Source of the DNA: Candidatus Lumbricidiphila eiseniae
Lineage (GTDB): Bacteria; Actinomycetota; Actinomycetes; Actinomycetales; Microbacteriaceae
DNA: 64,000 bases
Direction of reading: 5' to 3'
Assembly: GCA_002529645.1 (NCBI GenBank)
Contig: NAEP01000050.1
Span: 33,601 to 97,600 of the forward strand
Shown: piece by piece, positions 10,540 to 19,496 of the stretch
Layout: each line of letters opens with the position of its first letter
How positions within the stretch are numbered: position 1 is the stretch's first letter
Made by a program: the position numbers and the translations under genes
The notes under the pieces: model-generated
The model's database searches: none
The model's input: only the letters and a program-made list of their open reading frames with translations
What the model was told of the DNA's origin: nothing

Positions 10540-11577
10540 TTACCGTCCGAGGTCGCGCACAAGCCCCCGATTGATCTGACGCGCCCACAGCGGGCCGCGG
10601 TAGATGAACGCGGAGTATCCCTGCACGAGGGTAGCGCCAGCGGCCAGGCGCTCCCGCACATCGGCGGCAGTCTCCACCCCGCCCACCGAGATCACGCACA
10701 GCGAGGCGGGCGTGTGCTGCCGGATGACCCGGAGCACCGCGAGTGCCCGCGCCGCGAGCGGTGCCCCTGAGAGCCCCCCGGCTCCCAGCTGTGCTACCTC
10801 GGCGGCAGGGGTCTGCAAACCCTCTCGGGAAAGGGTCGAGTTCGTCGCAATGATGCCGTCAAGTCTCAGCTGCACAACAAGCTCGCAGATCCGCACGATC
10901 TGGTCATCGGGCACATCCGGGGCAATTTTCACGAGCAGTGGTGTGGTGCCGACAACGTCCCGGATGCCTCGCAGAAGCGGCGTGAGCGCATCGAGTTCCT
11001 GTAGTCCGCGCAGACCCGGAGTATTGGGCGAACTGACATTGACAACGAGGTAGTCCGCGTACGGTGCAAGTAACCGTGCACTGCGCTGATAGTCGGTGCC
11101 CGCATCCGCAACATCTGTTACCCGACTCTTGCCGATATTGATGCCGAGCACCGGTCTGCGGGGGTGGCGTGACAACCGTGACAGGCGACCGGTCGCGGCA
11201 TCCGCTCCCCCGTTGTTAAATCCCATTCGATTGATGAGTGCACGGTCTGACACAAGCCGAAACAACCGTGGTCGGGGATTTCCCGGCTGTGCGTGTGCGG
11301 TCAGCGTGCCGATCTCGACGTGACCGAAGCCAAGTGCACCGAGCGCGGTCACCGCGACACCGTCTTTGTCGAATCCGGCTGCCAACCCAAACGGCGAAGG
11401 AAACCGCAATCCGAGTGTCTCCACCGCGAGTACCGGGTCGGGTCGGGTGAATCGTGCAATGATCGATTCGAGTCCAAGGCGCGAGATCATACGGATGGCA
11501 CGCACTGCCCGGTGATGGGCTGTTTCTGCTTCCCAGTGACGCAGCACGGTCTGGAAGAACAACTCGTAGCCGCTCAC
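10540..11577 (-). CDS. pyrD: Dihydroorotate dehydrogenase (quinone)
   Basis: [18 protein letters not shown]...[17 protein letters not shown]...[15 protein letters not shown]. Confidence 0.95.
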   Translation of the reverse strand: MSGYELFFQTVLRHWEAETAHHRAVRAIRMISRLGLESIIARFTRPDPVLAVETLGLRFPSPFGLAAGFDKDGVAVTALGALGFGHVEIGTLTAHAQPGNPRPRLFRLVSDRALINRMGFNNGGADAATGRLSRLSRHPRRPVLGINIGKSRVTDVADAGTDYQRSARLLAPYADYLVVNVSSPNTPGLRGLQELDALTPLLRGIRDVVGTTPLLVKIAPDVPDDQIVRICELVVQLRLDGIIATNSTLSREGLQTPAAEVAQLGAGGLSGAPLAARALAVLRVIRQHTPASLCVISVGGVETAADVRERLAAGATLVQGYSAFIYRGPLWARQINRGLVRDLGR

Positions 11578-12056
11578 TCCCGGAACTCCTGATCGGGTCG
11601 GTTTTCGGATCGATTTTCGGTGCGCAACTGCCCGATAGCGGCTTCGAAATCCTGCAACGAGTCAAACGCCTGGTAGACGCTGGCGAATCGAAGGTAGGCG
11701 ACCTCGTCGAGATCACGCAGCGGATCGAGCACGGCCAGGCCAATATCGTTCGCATCAATCTGAGAGGCACCGGATTGCCGTACGGTTTCTTCCACCCGCT
11801 GCGCAAGCTTCATGAGGTCTGCCTCGGTGACGGGTCGGCCCTGGCACGCCTTCTTCACCCCGCTGACAACCTTGTCCCGACTAAACGCTTCGATAACACC
11901 GGATCGCTTGATAACGAGCAGACTCGCGGTTTCGGTCGTGGAGAACCGGCCATTGCACTGCGGACACTGCCGCCGTCTGCGGATCGCGAGACCATCGTCA
12001 CTGGTTCGAGAATCAATGACGCGAGAGTCGGGGTTGCGGCAGAAGGGGCAGAACAT
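11574..12056 (-). CDS. nrdR: Transcriptional repressor NrdR
   Basis: [42 protein letters not shown]. Confidence 0.95.
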   Translation of the reverse strand: MFCPFCRNPDSRVIDSRTSDDGLAIRRRRQCPQCNGRFSTTETASLLVIKRSGVIEAFSRDKVVSGVKKACQGRPVTEADLMKLAQRVEETVRQSGASQIDANDIGLAVLDPLRDLDEVAYLRFASVYQAFDSLQDFEAAIGQLRTENRSENRPDQEFRE

Positions 12057-12089
12057 GGCGGTTCCAGCCTAGATGTACCCGGCCATTAC

Positions 12090-12178
12090 GCTGGTGTCAA
12101 TCGGCTGGCGGTGGTGTTGGCGTCTCGTTGATATCGTCGAGAAGGCCAAGCTGGTGTCAATCGGCTGGCGGGTGGTGT
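12090..12178. repeat. R-S-R locus B: 28/29-bp direct repeats (12090-12117, 12150-12178) around a 32-bp segment
   Basis: gctggtgtcaatcggctggcg(g)gtggtgt twice, period 60-61. Confidence 0.75.
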
Positions 12179-12273
12179 GCTGCCGAGTGTGGTGTGATGA
12201 ACTTCTGCGTCGCCCCGAGTTCTGCGATCACGGTTTTGATGCTGTGTTTGTAGGCCCGGGTGCTCTCGGTCAT
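12157..12273 (-). pseudogene. Fragment of an IS481-type DDE transposase
   Basis: MTESTRAYKHSIKTVIAELGATQKFITPHSA..., ending where a PWQNGKVERFNRTL-like motif would be expected. Confidence 0.55.
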
Positions 12274-12276
12274 GGG

Positions 12277-13170
12277 CTAGCCTCCGAGACCGGAGGAGGC
12301 TAGCCCACTGATGAAGCGTCGTTGGAGAAACAGGAAAAGGATGAGCATCGGTGCGATCATGATCACACCGGCCGCTGTGACGAGCGGGTAGTTCTGAGTG
12401 AAACCTTGCTGAAAACTGTAAAACGTTGTCGACGCTGGCAGCAGATCCGAGTTCTGGATGAATGTCACGGCAAACAGGAACTCGTTGTAGGCAGAGAGAG
12501 CTGTCACGAGCGCAACTGTCAGGAGGCCGGGAAGAGCATTAGGGAGCACCACTCGGAAGAGCACGCCGAGTTCGTTCGCACCATCCATACGGGCAGCTTC
12601 CTCGAGTTCTTTCGGCATTGTCAGCATGAATGATCGAAGAAGCAGAGTGGCAAACGGTGAAAAGAGTCCAACGTAGATGAGGATGAGACCAATCTGCGTA
12701 TCGTATAACCTGGCCTGCACGGCCATATAGAACAGGGGGACGAGAAACATTTGCGTTGGCAACGAGCTTGAGATCAAGAGGTAGTTTATGAAGAGCCGGT
12801 TCCCTTTGATGTCCAAACGAGCAAGAGCATAGGCGGCACATCCTGAGACCACAAGGGTGAGCGCTGCGGTACCCGCGACAACGACAGCGGAGTTGATCAG
12901 ACCCGCGCCAATATTTCCCTGGATCCACGCATCTAGGAAATTGCCCCACTCCCAGGTCTTCGGAAGTCCGAGGGAGCTTGCGGCGTAATCATTGCTGGTC
13001 TTCACCGAGTTGAAGAAGAAAAGAATGATCGGGCCGATTGCAAAGAGCGCCAGAAGCGTCAGCGACACACAGGTGAAGATGCCTGCGTCGGTTCCCTTGG
13101 GTGGGGTACGTCGCCTGAGTCTTGTCGCTCGGGTAAGGAGTGCTGTGCTTGTGATGCTCATATTTCCCAC
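12277..13170 (-). CDS. Carbohydrate ABC transporter permease (MalG/AraQ-like)
   Basis: EEAARMDGANELGVLFRVVLPNALPGL EAA loop. Confidence 0.9.
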   Translation of the reverse strand: MGNMSITSTALLTRATRLRRRTPPKGTDAGIFTCVSLTLLALFAIGPIILFFFNSVKTSNDYAASSLGLPKTWEWGNFLDAWIQGNIGAGLINSAVVVAGTAALTLVVSGCAAYALARLDIKGNRLFINYLLISSSLPTQMFLVPLFYMAVQARLYDTQIGLILIYVGLFSPFATLLLRSFMLTMPKELEEAARMDGANELGVLFRVVLPNALPGLLTVALVTALSAYNEFLFAVTFIQNSDLLPASTTFYSFQQGFTQNYPLVTAAGVIMIAPMLILFLFLQRRFISGLASSGLGG

Positions 13171-14084
13171 TTTTTAACACGGCGGATGACAAGGTAAGTT
13201 ACGACGGCGATGGCACTGATGAGGGCCAAGACAACTCCGGTCGCGGAGGCGTAACCGGATTCTTGATTGGTGAACGCGTTGCGGTACAGCAGTGTCGAGA
13301 GAACATCTGTTGACCCCGCGGGTCCGCCCTGGGTGAGAATGTAGACATAGTCGAACGACAAGAATGACCAGATTATGGTCATCAGCCCGAGAAACACGAA
13401 TGTTGGACGAATCCCAGGCAGTGTCACACTAAAGAACTGTCGTGCAGGCCCCGCCCCGTCGAGAGAAGCTGCTTCATAGAGGGCCGGGCTGATGCTCCGC
13501 ATCGCTGCGAGGAACACGACAACAAGGAATCCCCACCAGGCCCAGTTGTTAATGAAAGCCACCGAACCGAGCGCCGTGTCTGGGTTTCCGAGGAAGTTGA
13601 GGTGTAGGAGGCTGCCGAAACCGGCGGTGGGATCCATGATGCTCCGCCAGATTGCGGCGTTCACTACGCTTGCCACAATGTGTGGGATGAAGTACAGGAC
13701 TCGGAAAATCACTCTGAATCGGCGGATCCGAGTGAGGGCATATGCGCTGAACAGTCCCATCGTCATGGGGACAATAAGGAAGAATACTGTCCAGTAGATG
13801 TTATGCACGAGCGCGTTTGTGAATTCGGGGTCGGTGAACAGTTTCGTATAGTTATCAATACCGATGAAATTTGCGTCACCCACTCCGCTCCAGTCGGTGA
13901 ATGAAAAAAAGAGAGTAAAGATGCTTGGGATGGCCACAACGAAGAGATTGATCAAGATGAGTGGGAGCATAAAAAGCCAACCACTGACCCGTCGATCTCG
14001 GATCCGAGCCGCAAAACTCTTTCTGTGCATGAGGCGCATGTCGCGGGGTGCCGTCGCGACGTACACGTCGCTGTGGAAGGTCAA
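13158..14084 (-). CDS. Carbohydrate ABC transporter permease (MalF-like)
   Basis: YEAASLDGAGPARQFFSVTLPGIRP EAA loop. Confidence 0.9.
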   Translation of the reverse strand: MTFHSDVYVATAPRDMRLMHRKSFAARIRDRRVSGWLFMLPLILINLFVVAIPSIFTLFFSFTDWSGVGDANFIGIDNYTKLFTDPEFTNALVHNIYWTVFFLIVPMTMGLFSAYALTRIRRFRVIFRVLYFIPHIVASVVNAAIWRSIMDPTAGFGSLLHLNFLGNPDTALGSVAFINNWAWWGFLVVVFLAAMRSISPALYEAASLDGAGPARQFFSVTLPGIRPTFVFLGLMTIIWSFLSFDYVYILTQGGPAGSTDVLSTLLYRNAFTNQESGYASATGVVLALISAIAVVTYLVIRRVKKWEI

Positions 14085-14085
14085 T

Positions 14086-15435
14086 CTAGATACCTTGACC
14101 CGGCTTAGGGGCTGCAGGCACGTTACCAGCGGCCAGTTCCTCAGCGAAAGATTTCTGAATTCCTGCGCAGTAATCCGCCGCCGTCATCTTGCCGGTTAGC
14201 ACCTGCTCCCAGTTGAGGATTATGTATGTTTCGGTCTTTTGTGGGAAGAAAGTCCAGGTTGTATAACCAATTTTTTTGGCCGCTGCAAGCTGCGAATAGA
14301 GGTCAGCGGTTCGGGAATCGGTACCTGTCGGGAAACCGGATGCTGTTATGCGGATGGGTGACGGTTGGAAGTCTTGGTCCCTGACTGCGTTGAGAATCGT
14401 CTTCTTATCTGTGGTCAAAAAATTGAGATACGCGACGGATCCAGCAACGTCCACTGCTTTCGAATTAACAGCGGCGGACTGCCCGATTGCAAGATCCCAC
14501 ACTACTTCTGGTACACCTGCGCCAAGCGAAGGGACAGCTGCCCAATCCCACACCTCGTTATTGCCCGCCTCCGTGCCGAAGTATTTGCGTAGCGATGCGA
14601 ATTCCCAGGTGCCAGAAATCATTGCGGCGGCAGTGCCAGTAACGAGTTGGTTGTAGACCGTCGCGAAGGTGTTGGTGAAGTAGGAGTTCACGCCGCCGCC
14701 GAACCAGCCCTTCTTGAAGTATCCCGTGTAGCGCTCGACGGCATCAACGAAGACAGGGTCCGTCCACTTGGTCGCCCCGGTGAGTGCAGAATAGACCGCT
14801 TCCGGACCCGCTCCATGGTTGAGGGCAATGACAGCATGCCACTCGTTGACACCCTGCCAGTCAGCCTTGCCGGTCGCGATCGGAACCATGCCTTTGGCGG
14901 TGGCTTCGGTGCAGAATTCTTCGAACTCCGCCTGGTTTTTAGGTACGGCAAGGTTATTTTTCTTGATGGTAGTGGGGTTGGTGTAGAAAGCCATCGATTC
15001 GAACTGGGTGGGAAGTGACATGAGTTTTCCATCGATCTTCGATGCTGCAAGAGCCCAGGGCGCAAAGGCGTCGTTCCAACCGTACTGGTCTGCATACTGT
15101 GAGAGGTCAATGAGGTAGCCAGCCTTTGTGTACTCCGGCACGCCCGTCGAAGGGCCCGGGGTGATGACAATCGAGGGACCGGAGCCGGCGGCGAGCGCGG
15201 TTTGAATCAGCCGGTCGATCGCGTTGTTGGGTTTGTTGGAGAACTTAACTTTTGCTTTCGTGTAGGCGTCAACGAAGTTCTTCTGAAAGTAGTCCTGCTG
15301 GGTGCTATTGGTCAGGTTATTCCACAGGATAACTGATCTATCAGCTGAGCCGCTGGCTGAGCAGGCGCTGAGCAGTCCAATCGTTGCCGCCGATACGCCC
15401 GCACCGAGCAGTGTGCGACGGGTGATGAGTTCCAC
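14086..15435 (-). CDS. Extracellular solute-binding lipoprotein (sugar ABC transporter)
   Basis: Tat/lipobox-like RRTLLGAGVSAATIGLLSACSASGS; operon position. Confidence 0.9.
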   Translation of the reverse strand: MELITRRTLLGAGVSAATIGLLSACSASGSADRSVILWNNLTNSTQQDYFQKNFVDAYTKAKVKFSNKPNNAIDRLIQTALAAGSGPSIVITPGPSTGVPEYTKAGYLIDLSQYADQYGWNDAFAPWALAASKIDGKLMSLPTQFESMAFYTNPTTIKKNNLAVPKNQAEFEEFCTEATAKGMVPIATGKADWQGVNEWHAVIALNHGAGPEAVYSALTGATKWTDPVFVDAVERYTGYFKKGWFGGGVNSYFTNTFATVYNQLVTGTAAAMISGTWEFASLRKYFGTEAGNNEVWDWAAVPSLGAGVPEVVWDLAIGQSAAVNSKAVDVAGSVAYLNFLTTDKKTILNAVRDQDFQPSPIRITASGFPTGTDSRTADLYSQLAAAKKIGYTTWTFFPQKTETYIILNWEQVLTGKMTAADYCAGIQKSFAEELAAGNVPAAPKPGQGI

Positions 15436-15489
15436 GGTATCTCCTTTGATCAGTGTTTCTCGCTATTGGATTATGGGACTTCGTTTGGG

Positions 15490-16875
15490 TCAGTGAAGCC
15501 CTTTGGTGCAAAGTTGGTAGGTGCGGTCCGCGAGGTTGGAGATGGCCGAGTTGTCGAACCCGAAGAGGGCGGATCGAGTGCGGTCTTCGAGGGGGTCAAT
15601 CAAGCGTTCGGGCAGGCCTGCCATGCCGGCGAGGATTCCAGCGACACTTCCGACGGTCGCCCCGTTCGAGTCAGTGTCCCAGCCGCCCATCACCGTGAGG
15701 CCAAGAGACCTCATATAGTCGCCGTCGCCCCAGAGGAGGCCAGCGACGACCAAGGCGGCGTTATTGACGGTATGCACCCAGGAGTAGTGGCCGTATGCAG
15801 TCTCAATACGTTTGAGGGCATCGTCCCACGTGATCCCGCTATCGAAAAGACCGATGACGAAAGCAATCGCTTCCGCTAGGCGGGATGTTGGTGGCACGAC
15901 CCGGGCAGCTGTGTCGATAACCTCGCGAGCGTTTGCGGAGGTGAAAGCCGCAGCAACCAGAGCGGCTGCCCACATTTCCCCGTAGATACCATTGCCAACA
16001 TGAGAAAGGGAAGCGTCCCGGTAGGAGAGCTCCGCAGCCGCCCAGGGATCACCCGGATGGACGTAGCCGAAAACATCACCACGGATCTGAGCACCGATCC
16101 ATTCCCGGTATGGGTTGCGGAAGCGGGCGACGCTGTCGCCGACCAGGCCGTTGGTGAGGTTGATGTACGCCGCCCTTTCTGCGGTGTACACCTGCGCAAC
16201 CGGGAAAAGCGTCAGCCAGGCATCTGCAACATGTTCTGGCTTGAGATACGTGCCGTGTTTCTCGAGCAGGTGAAGGGCAAGAATTGCGTAGTCGATGTCA
16301 TCATCGCGTGCCGAACCCTTGACATTTCCTTTAGTGGTCTCGGGCCAGTTGTCTCGTAACTCAAAACGCGTCGGCATTGGATCGAGCAGTGGAATATAGT
16401 CATTGAGAGGATACGCATTAGCCAGTTCCAGGTACTCGCGAATGCTCGAGGAGTTCCAACGCCATCCATCTTCAATCGGCTTACCAACATTACAACCCGC
16501 GATTCGTCCGAGCCATGCAGCCTGCAGACGGTCCCTGAGGGTGGCGGGATTTGCTTTCTTAGCCACCGGAGGGGGGTCAATTAGTGCGGTGATTTCTTCG
16601 AGGGAGTCTGGTTCTTCGTACGCCCAGTCCTCGCGCCGCTCGGAAGAGGCCATCTCGTCGACCAGGGCGAGGACGGACTCGCGGCGCTGGAGATCGGTCT
16701 GATTAGCCCGGCGCACGATATCATCGACGTCATACCCGGATTCACGACGCTGCAGAACTTCGTCAAAGAGAAGGTCTTGTGGGCTGCGGGCATCGAAAGT
16801 ACTCGAGTGGATGGCGCTCAGTTTGACGGCTGGGGTTTTGCCTTCCGCAAAACTGGTATTTGTGGTCGTAGACAA
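15490..16875 (-). CDS. ADP-ribosylglycohydrolase family protein
   Basis: DRLQAAWLGRIAGCNVGKPIE...ARDDDIDYAILALHLLEKHG...VMGGWDTDSNGATVGSVAGI. Confidence 0.88.
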   Translation of the reverse strand: MSTTTNTSFAEGKTPAVKLSAIHSSTFDARSPQDLLFDEVLQRRESGYDVDDIVRRANQTDLQRRESVLALVDEMASSERREDWAYEEPDSLEEITALIDPPPVAKKANPATLRDRLQAAWLGRIAGCNVGKPIEDGWRWNSSSIREYLELANAYPLNDYIPLLDPMPTRFELRDNWPETTKGNVKGSARDDDIDYAILALHLLEKHGTYLKPEHVADAWLTLFPVAQVYTAERAAYINLTNGLVGDSVARFRNPYREWIGAQIRGDVFGYVHPGDPWAAAELSYRDASLSHVGNGIYGEMWAAALVAAAFTSANAREVIDTAARVVPPTSRLAEAIAFVIGLFDSGITWDDALKRIETAYGHYSWVHTVNNAALVVAGLLWGDGDYMRSLGLTVMGGWDTDSNGATVGSVAGILAGMAGLPERLIDPLEDRTRSALFGFDNSAISNLADRTYQLCTKGLH

Positions 16876-16953
16876 AGGACTCCTATGTGGGCAGGTGTAC
16901 GCGATTAGGTGTGTGATTGTGTGGGGCGTAGATACGAACGTTCTGGTAGGAGA

Positions 16954-18030
16954 TCAGGTGGAGTCTCTAATGATGAGTCGCGTCGCGAGCTCGATGACTT
17001 GGAATGACGTTGCACCGGGGTCGGATATTCGCTTCAGGAGCACGTCGGCACTTTTCCCACCGACCTCCGCTGCAGAGTTGTCAATGGTGGTTAGCTTGGT
17101 TGTTAAAAGACTGGCCATTTCGATGTTATCAAAACCGATAATTGCCACGTCTTTGGGGATACTGATGCCACGTTCATGTGCTGCATCCATAACGCCGATT
17201 GCGATCAAATCGTTGGCGCAGATAATTGCTGATGGGTGTGTAGACGGGTCTTGCGAGAAGATTGTTACTCCGGCGATATGTCCACCATCACGGGTGAACG
17301 AGGTGTGTAAAATACGTGTGTGGGGTACGGTAATTTGTGCTCTATCAGCGGCGGCACGGAAGGCATTTAGTCGAGTGGGCCCTGGTTCATGATCGACCGG
17401 TCCACTGACGAAAGCGATGTCAGTTCGCCCTGATGCGCAGAGGTGTGCGACTGCTTCTGTGATCCCTTGAGCGTCGAGCGTCGACACCGTATCGGCGACG
17501 GGGGCAGCGTGTGTGTATCCGATGATGACAAGCGGCGTGGACCCGACGATTGTTCGAATGTGATTGAAACCGAGCGACATCGGAGTAATGATGATTCCAT
17601 CGACATTACGTGCGACGGAATCTTCGAGGAGCTTCTGTTCTGTTTCAGCCTTTCCGTCTGTGTTGCCAATGAAGGTGGTGTAGCCCTTCGCAGCGAGTCC
17701 GTCGATCGCGGAACGTGCAAGAGCCGGGTAGTAGGGGTTTGCGATATCAACGACAAGCAGCGCAACGGTGTAGGTTCGCTGCAGACGAAGACTCCGGGCG
17801 ACGAGGTTGGGCCGGTAACCCAAACGGTGCGCCGATTCCTGCACTCGCCTTCGAGTCGCATCCGACACGGGACTGTTTCCGCTCAGTGCGTGCGAGACTG
17901 TGGTTCGGCTCACACCAGCGTCAGCGGCAACATCGGAGATATTGATGGTTTTGCCCAAGTCTTCACCCTTACAAATCGATTTGGATGCCCCTTTAAGGCC
18001 AAGGCTAAACCCGGGATCGACTTCTGTCAA
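16954..18030 (-). CDS. LacI family transcriptional regulator (start uncertain)
   Basis: TINISDVAADAGVSRTTVSHALSGNSPVSDATRRRVQ. Confidence 0.92.
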   Translation of the reverse strand: MTEVDPGFSLGLKGASKSICKGEDLGKTINISDVAADAGVSRTTVSHALSGNSPVSDATRRRVQESAHRLGYRPNLVARSLRLQRTYTVALLVVDIANPYYPALARSAIDGLAAKGYTTFIGNTDGKAETEQKLLEDSVARNVDGIIITPMSLGFNHIRTIVGSTPLVIIGYTHAAPVADTVSTLDAQGITEAVAHLCASGRTDIAFVSGPVDHEPGPTRLNAFRAAADRAQITVPHTRILHTSFTRDGGHIAGVTIFSQDPSTHPSAIICANDLIAIGVMDAAHERGISIPKDVAIIGFDNIEMASLLTTKLTTIDNSAAEVGGKSADVLLKRISDPGATSFQVIELATRLIIRDST

Positions 18031-18167
18031 GAGGTTGACGAGACTCCCCCGATGTGCCCGTGTCCGGTGCTCCTACGAGACTGTCATCTCTCAGGCCCTA
18101 CCCACCCACACACTTACTGGAGGGGTGAGATCACGAGGGTGCACATCCGGCGAGAACCCGCCTCCCG

Positions 18168-19478
18168 TCAGGATCTCCCGAAGCGAGCGGAAATCGCCGC
18201 CGCATGCGCGGGCAGATCTTCTTCCGCCGCCAGGGTATGGATGACCGACGCAACCTCTCGCAGTGCTGTCTGGTCATACCGCACCACCTGTTGTGATCGA
18301 AGAAAGGTCGCTGCCGAGAGTCCCGCCGCGTAGCGTGCCTGCCCACCCGTGGGTAACACGTGATTCGATCCGGCGGCGTAGTCGCCGAGGCTAACCGGCG
18401 ACCACTCTCCCACAAAGATCGCGCCCGCGTTATCGATGCGCGCAAGCGTGGCATCCGGTTCACTCACCTGAATTTCCAGGTGTTCGGGCCCAAACGCGTT
18501 GGCGAACGCGGCGGCTTGGGCAAGGTCATCAACGAGCACGATAGCCGATTGGGCTCCGCTCAGTGCCGCCGTCACGCGTTCCCGGTGCTGGGTTGCGGCG
18601 ACACGACGCGCGCAGTGCGCAGCGACAGCGGTTGCAAGCCGAACCGAGGTGGTCACCAGCACGGATGCTGCAAGTTCATCGTGTTCGGCCTGGCTGATCA
18701 GATCCGCCGCAACGATATCGGCGTCGGCACTATCGTCGGCAATGACGAGGATGTCTGTGGGCCCCGCCTCCGCGTCAATCCCGGTGATGCCCTGCACAAC
18801 GCGCTTGGCTGCGGCAACGAACACGTTGCCGGGACCAGCCACCCGCTGCACGGGCTCCAGGTCAATCTCAGGCACCCCGTGCGCGAGCGCGCCAATCGCG
18901 CCCGCGCCGCCCATGGCGTACACCTCCGTAACCCCGAGCAGGCTCGCGGCCGCCGCGACCGTCGGGTGAATCCGCCCGCCGTGCGCCGCCTGCGGCGGAG
19001 AAGCGAGCACGATTGACTCCACCCCGGCGATCTGCGCCGGAACAACGTTCATGACCACACTCGAGGGGTAGACGGCTTTGCCGCCGGGCACATACAGGCC
19101 AACCCGAGCAACAGGGTGCCATCGCTGTTCAACAACGGCACCCGGGGCCAACTCGGTCACGCGCGGGGCAGGGACCTGCGCCGCGCTGGCCCGCCGCACC
19201 CGTGTGATCGTGGATTCGAGGGCCGCACGAACCCGGGGATCGAGCGCCGCTTCGGCCTCTCGAAGCTGCTCGATGGGCACCCGGATGTGCGCGGGCCGCA
19301 CCCGATCGAATCGTTCCGCCTGCGCGACAAGCGCGGCGGCACCGCCGGTGCGCACCTCGTCAATGAGTGCGCGGGCAGCATCCATCGTGACCGCGACATC
19401 CATCCCAGCCCGCGGGATGAGTGCGAGTAGGTCTCTGGTTGACAGCTGTTGACCGCGGAGGTCAATGGTTCTCATCAT
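18168..19478 (-). CDS. hisD: Histidinol dehydrogenase
   Basis: YVPGGKAVYPSSVVMNVVPAQIAGV...EAGPTDILVIADDSA. Confidence 0.95.
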   Translation of the reverse strand: MMRTIDLRGQQLSTRDLLALIPRAGMDVAVTMDAARALIDEVRTGGAAALVAQAERFDRVRPAHIRVPIEQLREAEAALDPRVRAALESTITRVRRASAAQVPAPRVTELAPGAVVEQRWHPVARVGLYVPGGKAVYPSSVVMNVVPAQIAGVESIVLASPPQAAHGGRIHPTVAAAASLLGVTEVYAMGGAGAIGALAHGVPEIDLEPVQRVAGPGNVFVAAAKRVVQGITGIDAEAGPTDILVIADDSADADIVAADLISQAEHDELAASVLVTTSVRLATAVAAHCARRVAATQHRERVTAALSGAQSAIVLVDDLAQAAAFANAFGPEHLEIQVSEPDATLARIDNAGAIFVGEWSPVSLGDYAAGSNHVLPTGGQARYAAGLSAATFLRSQQVVRYDQTALREVASVIHTLAAEEDLPAHAAAISARFGRS

Positions 19479-19496
19479 GTGTATTCCCATCCGACA

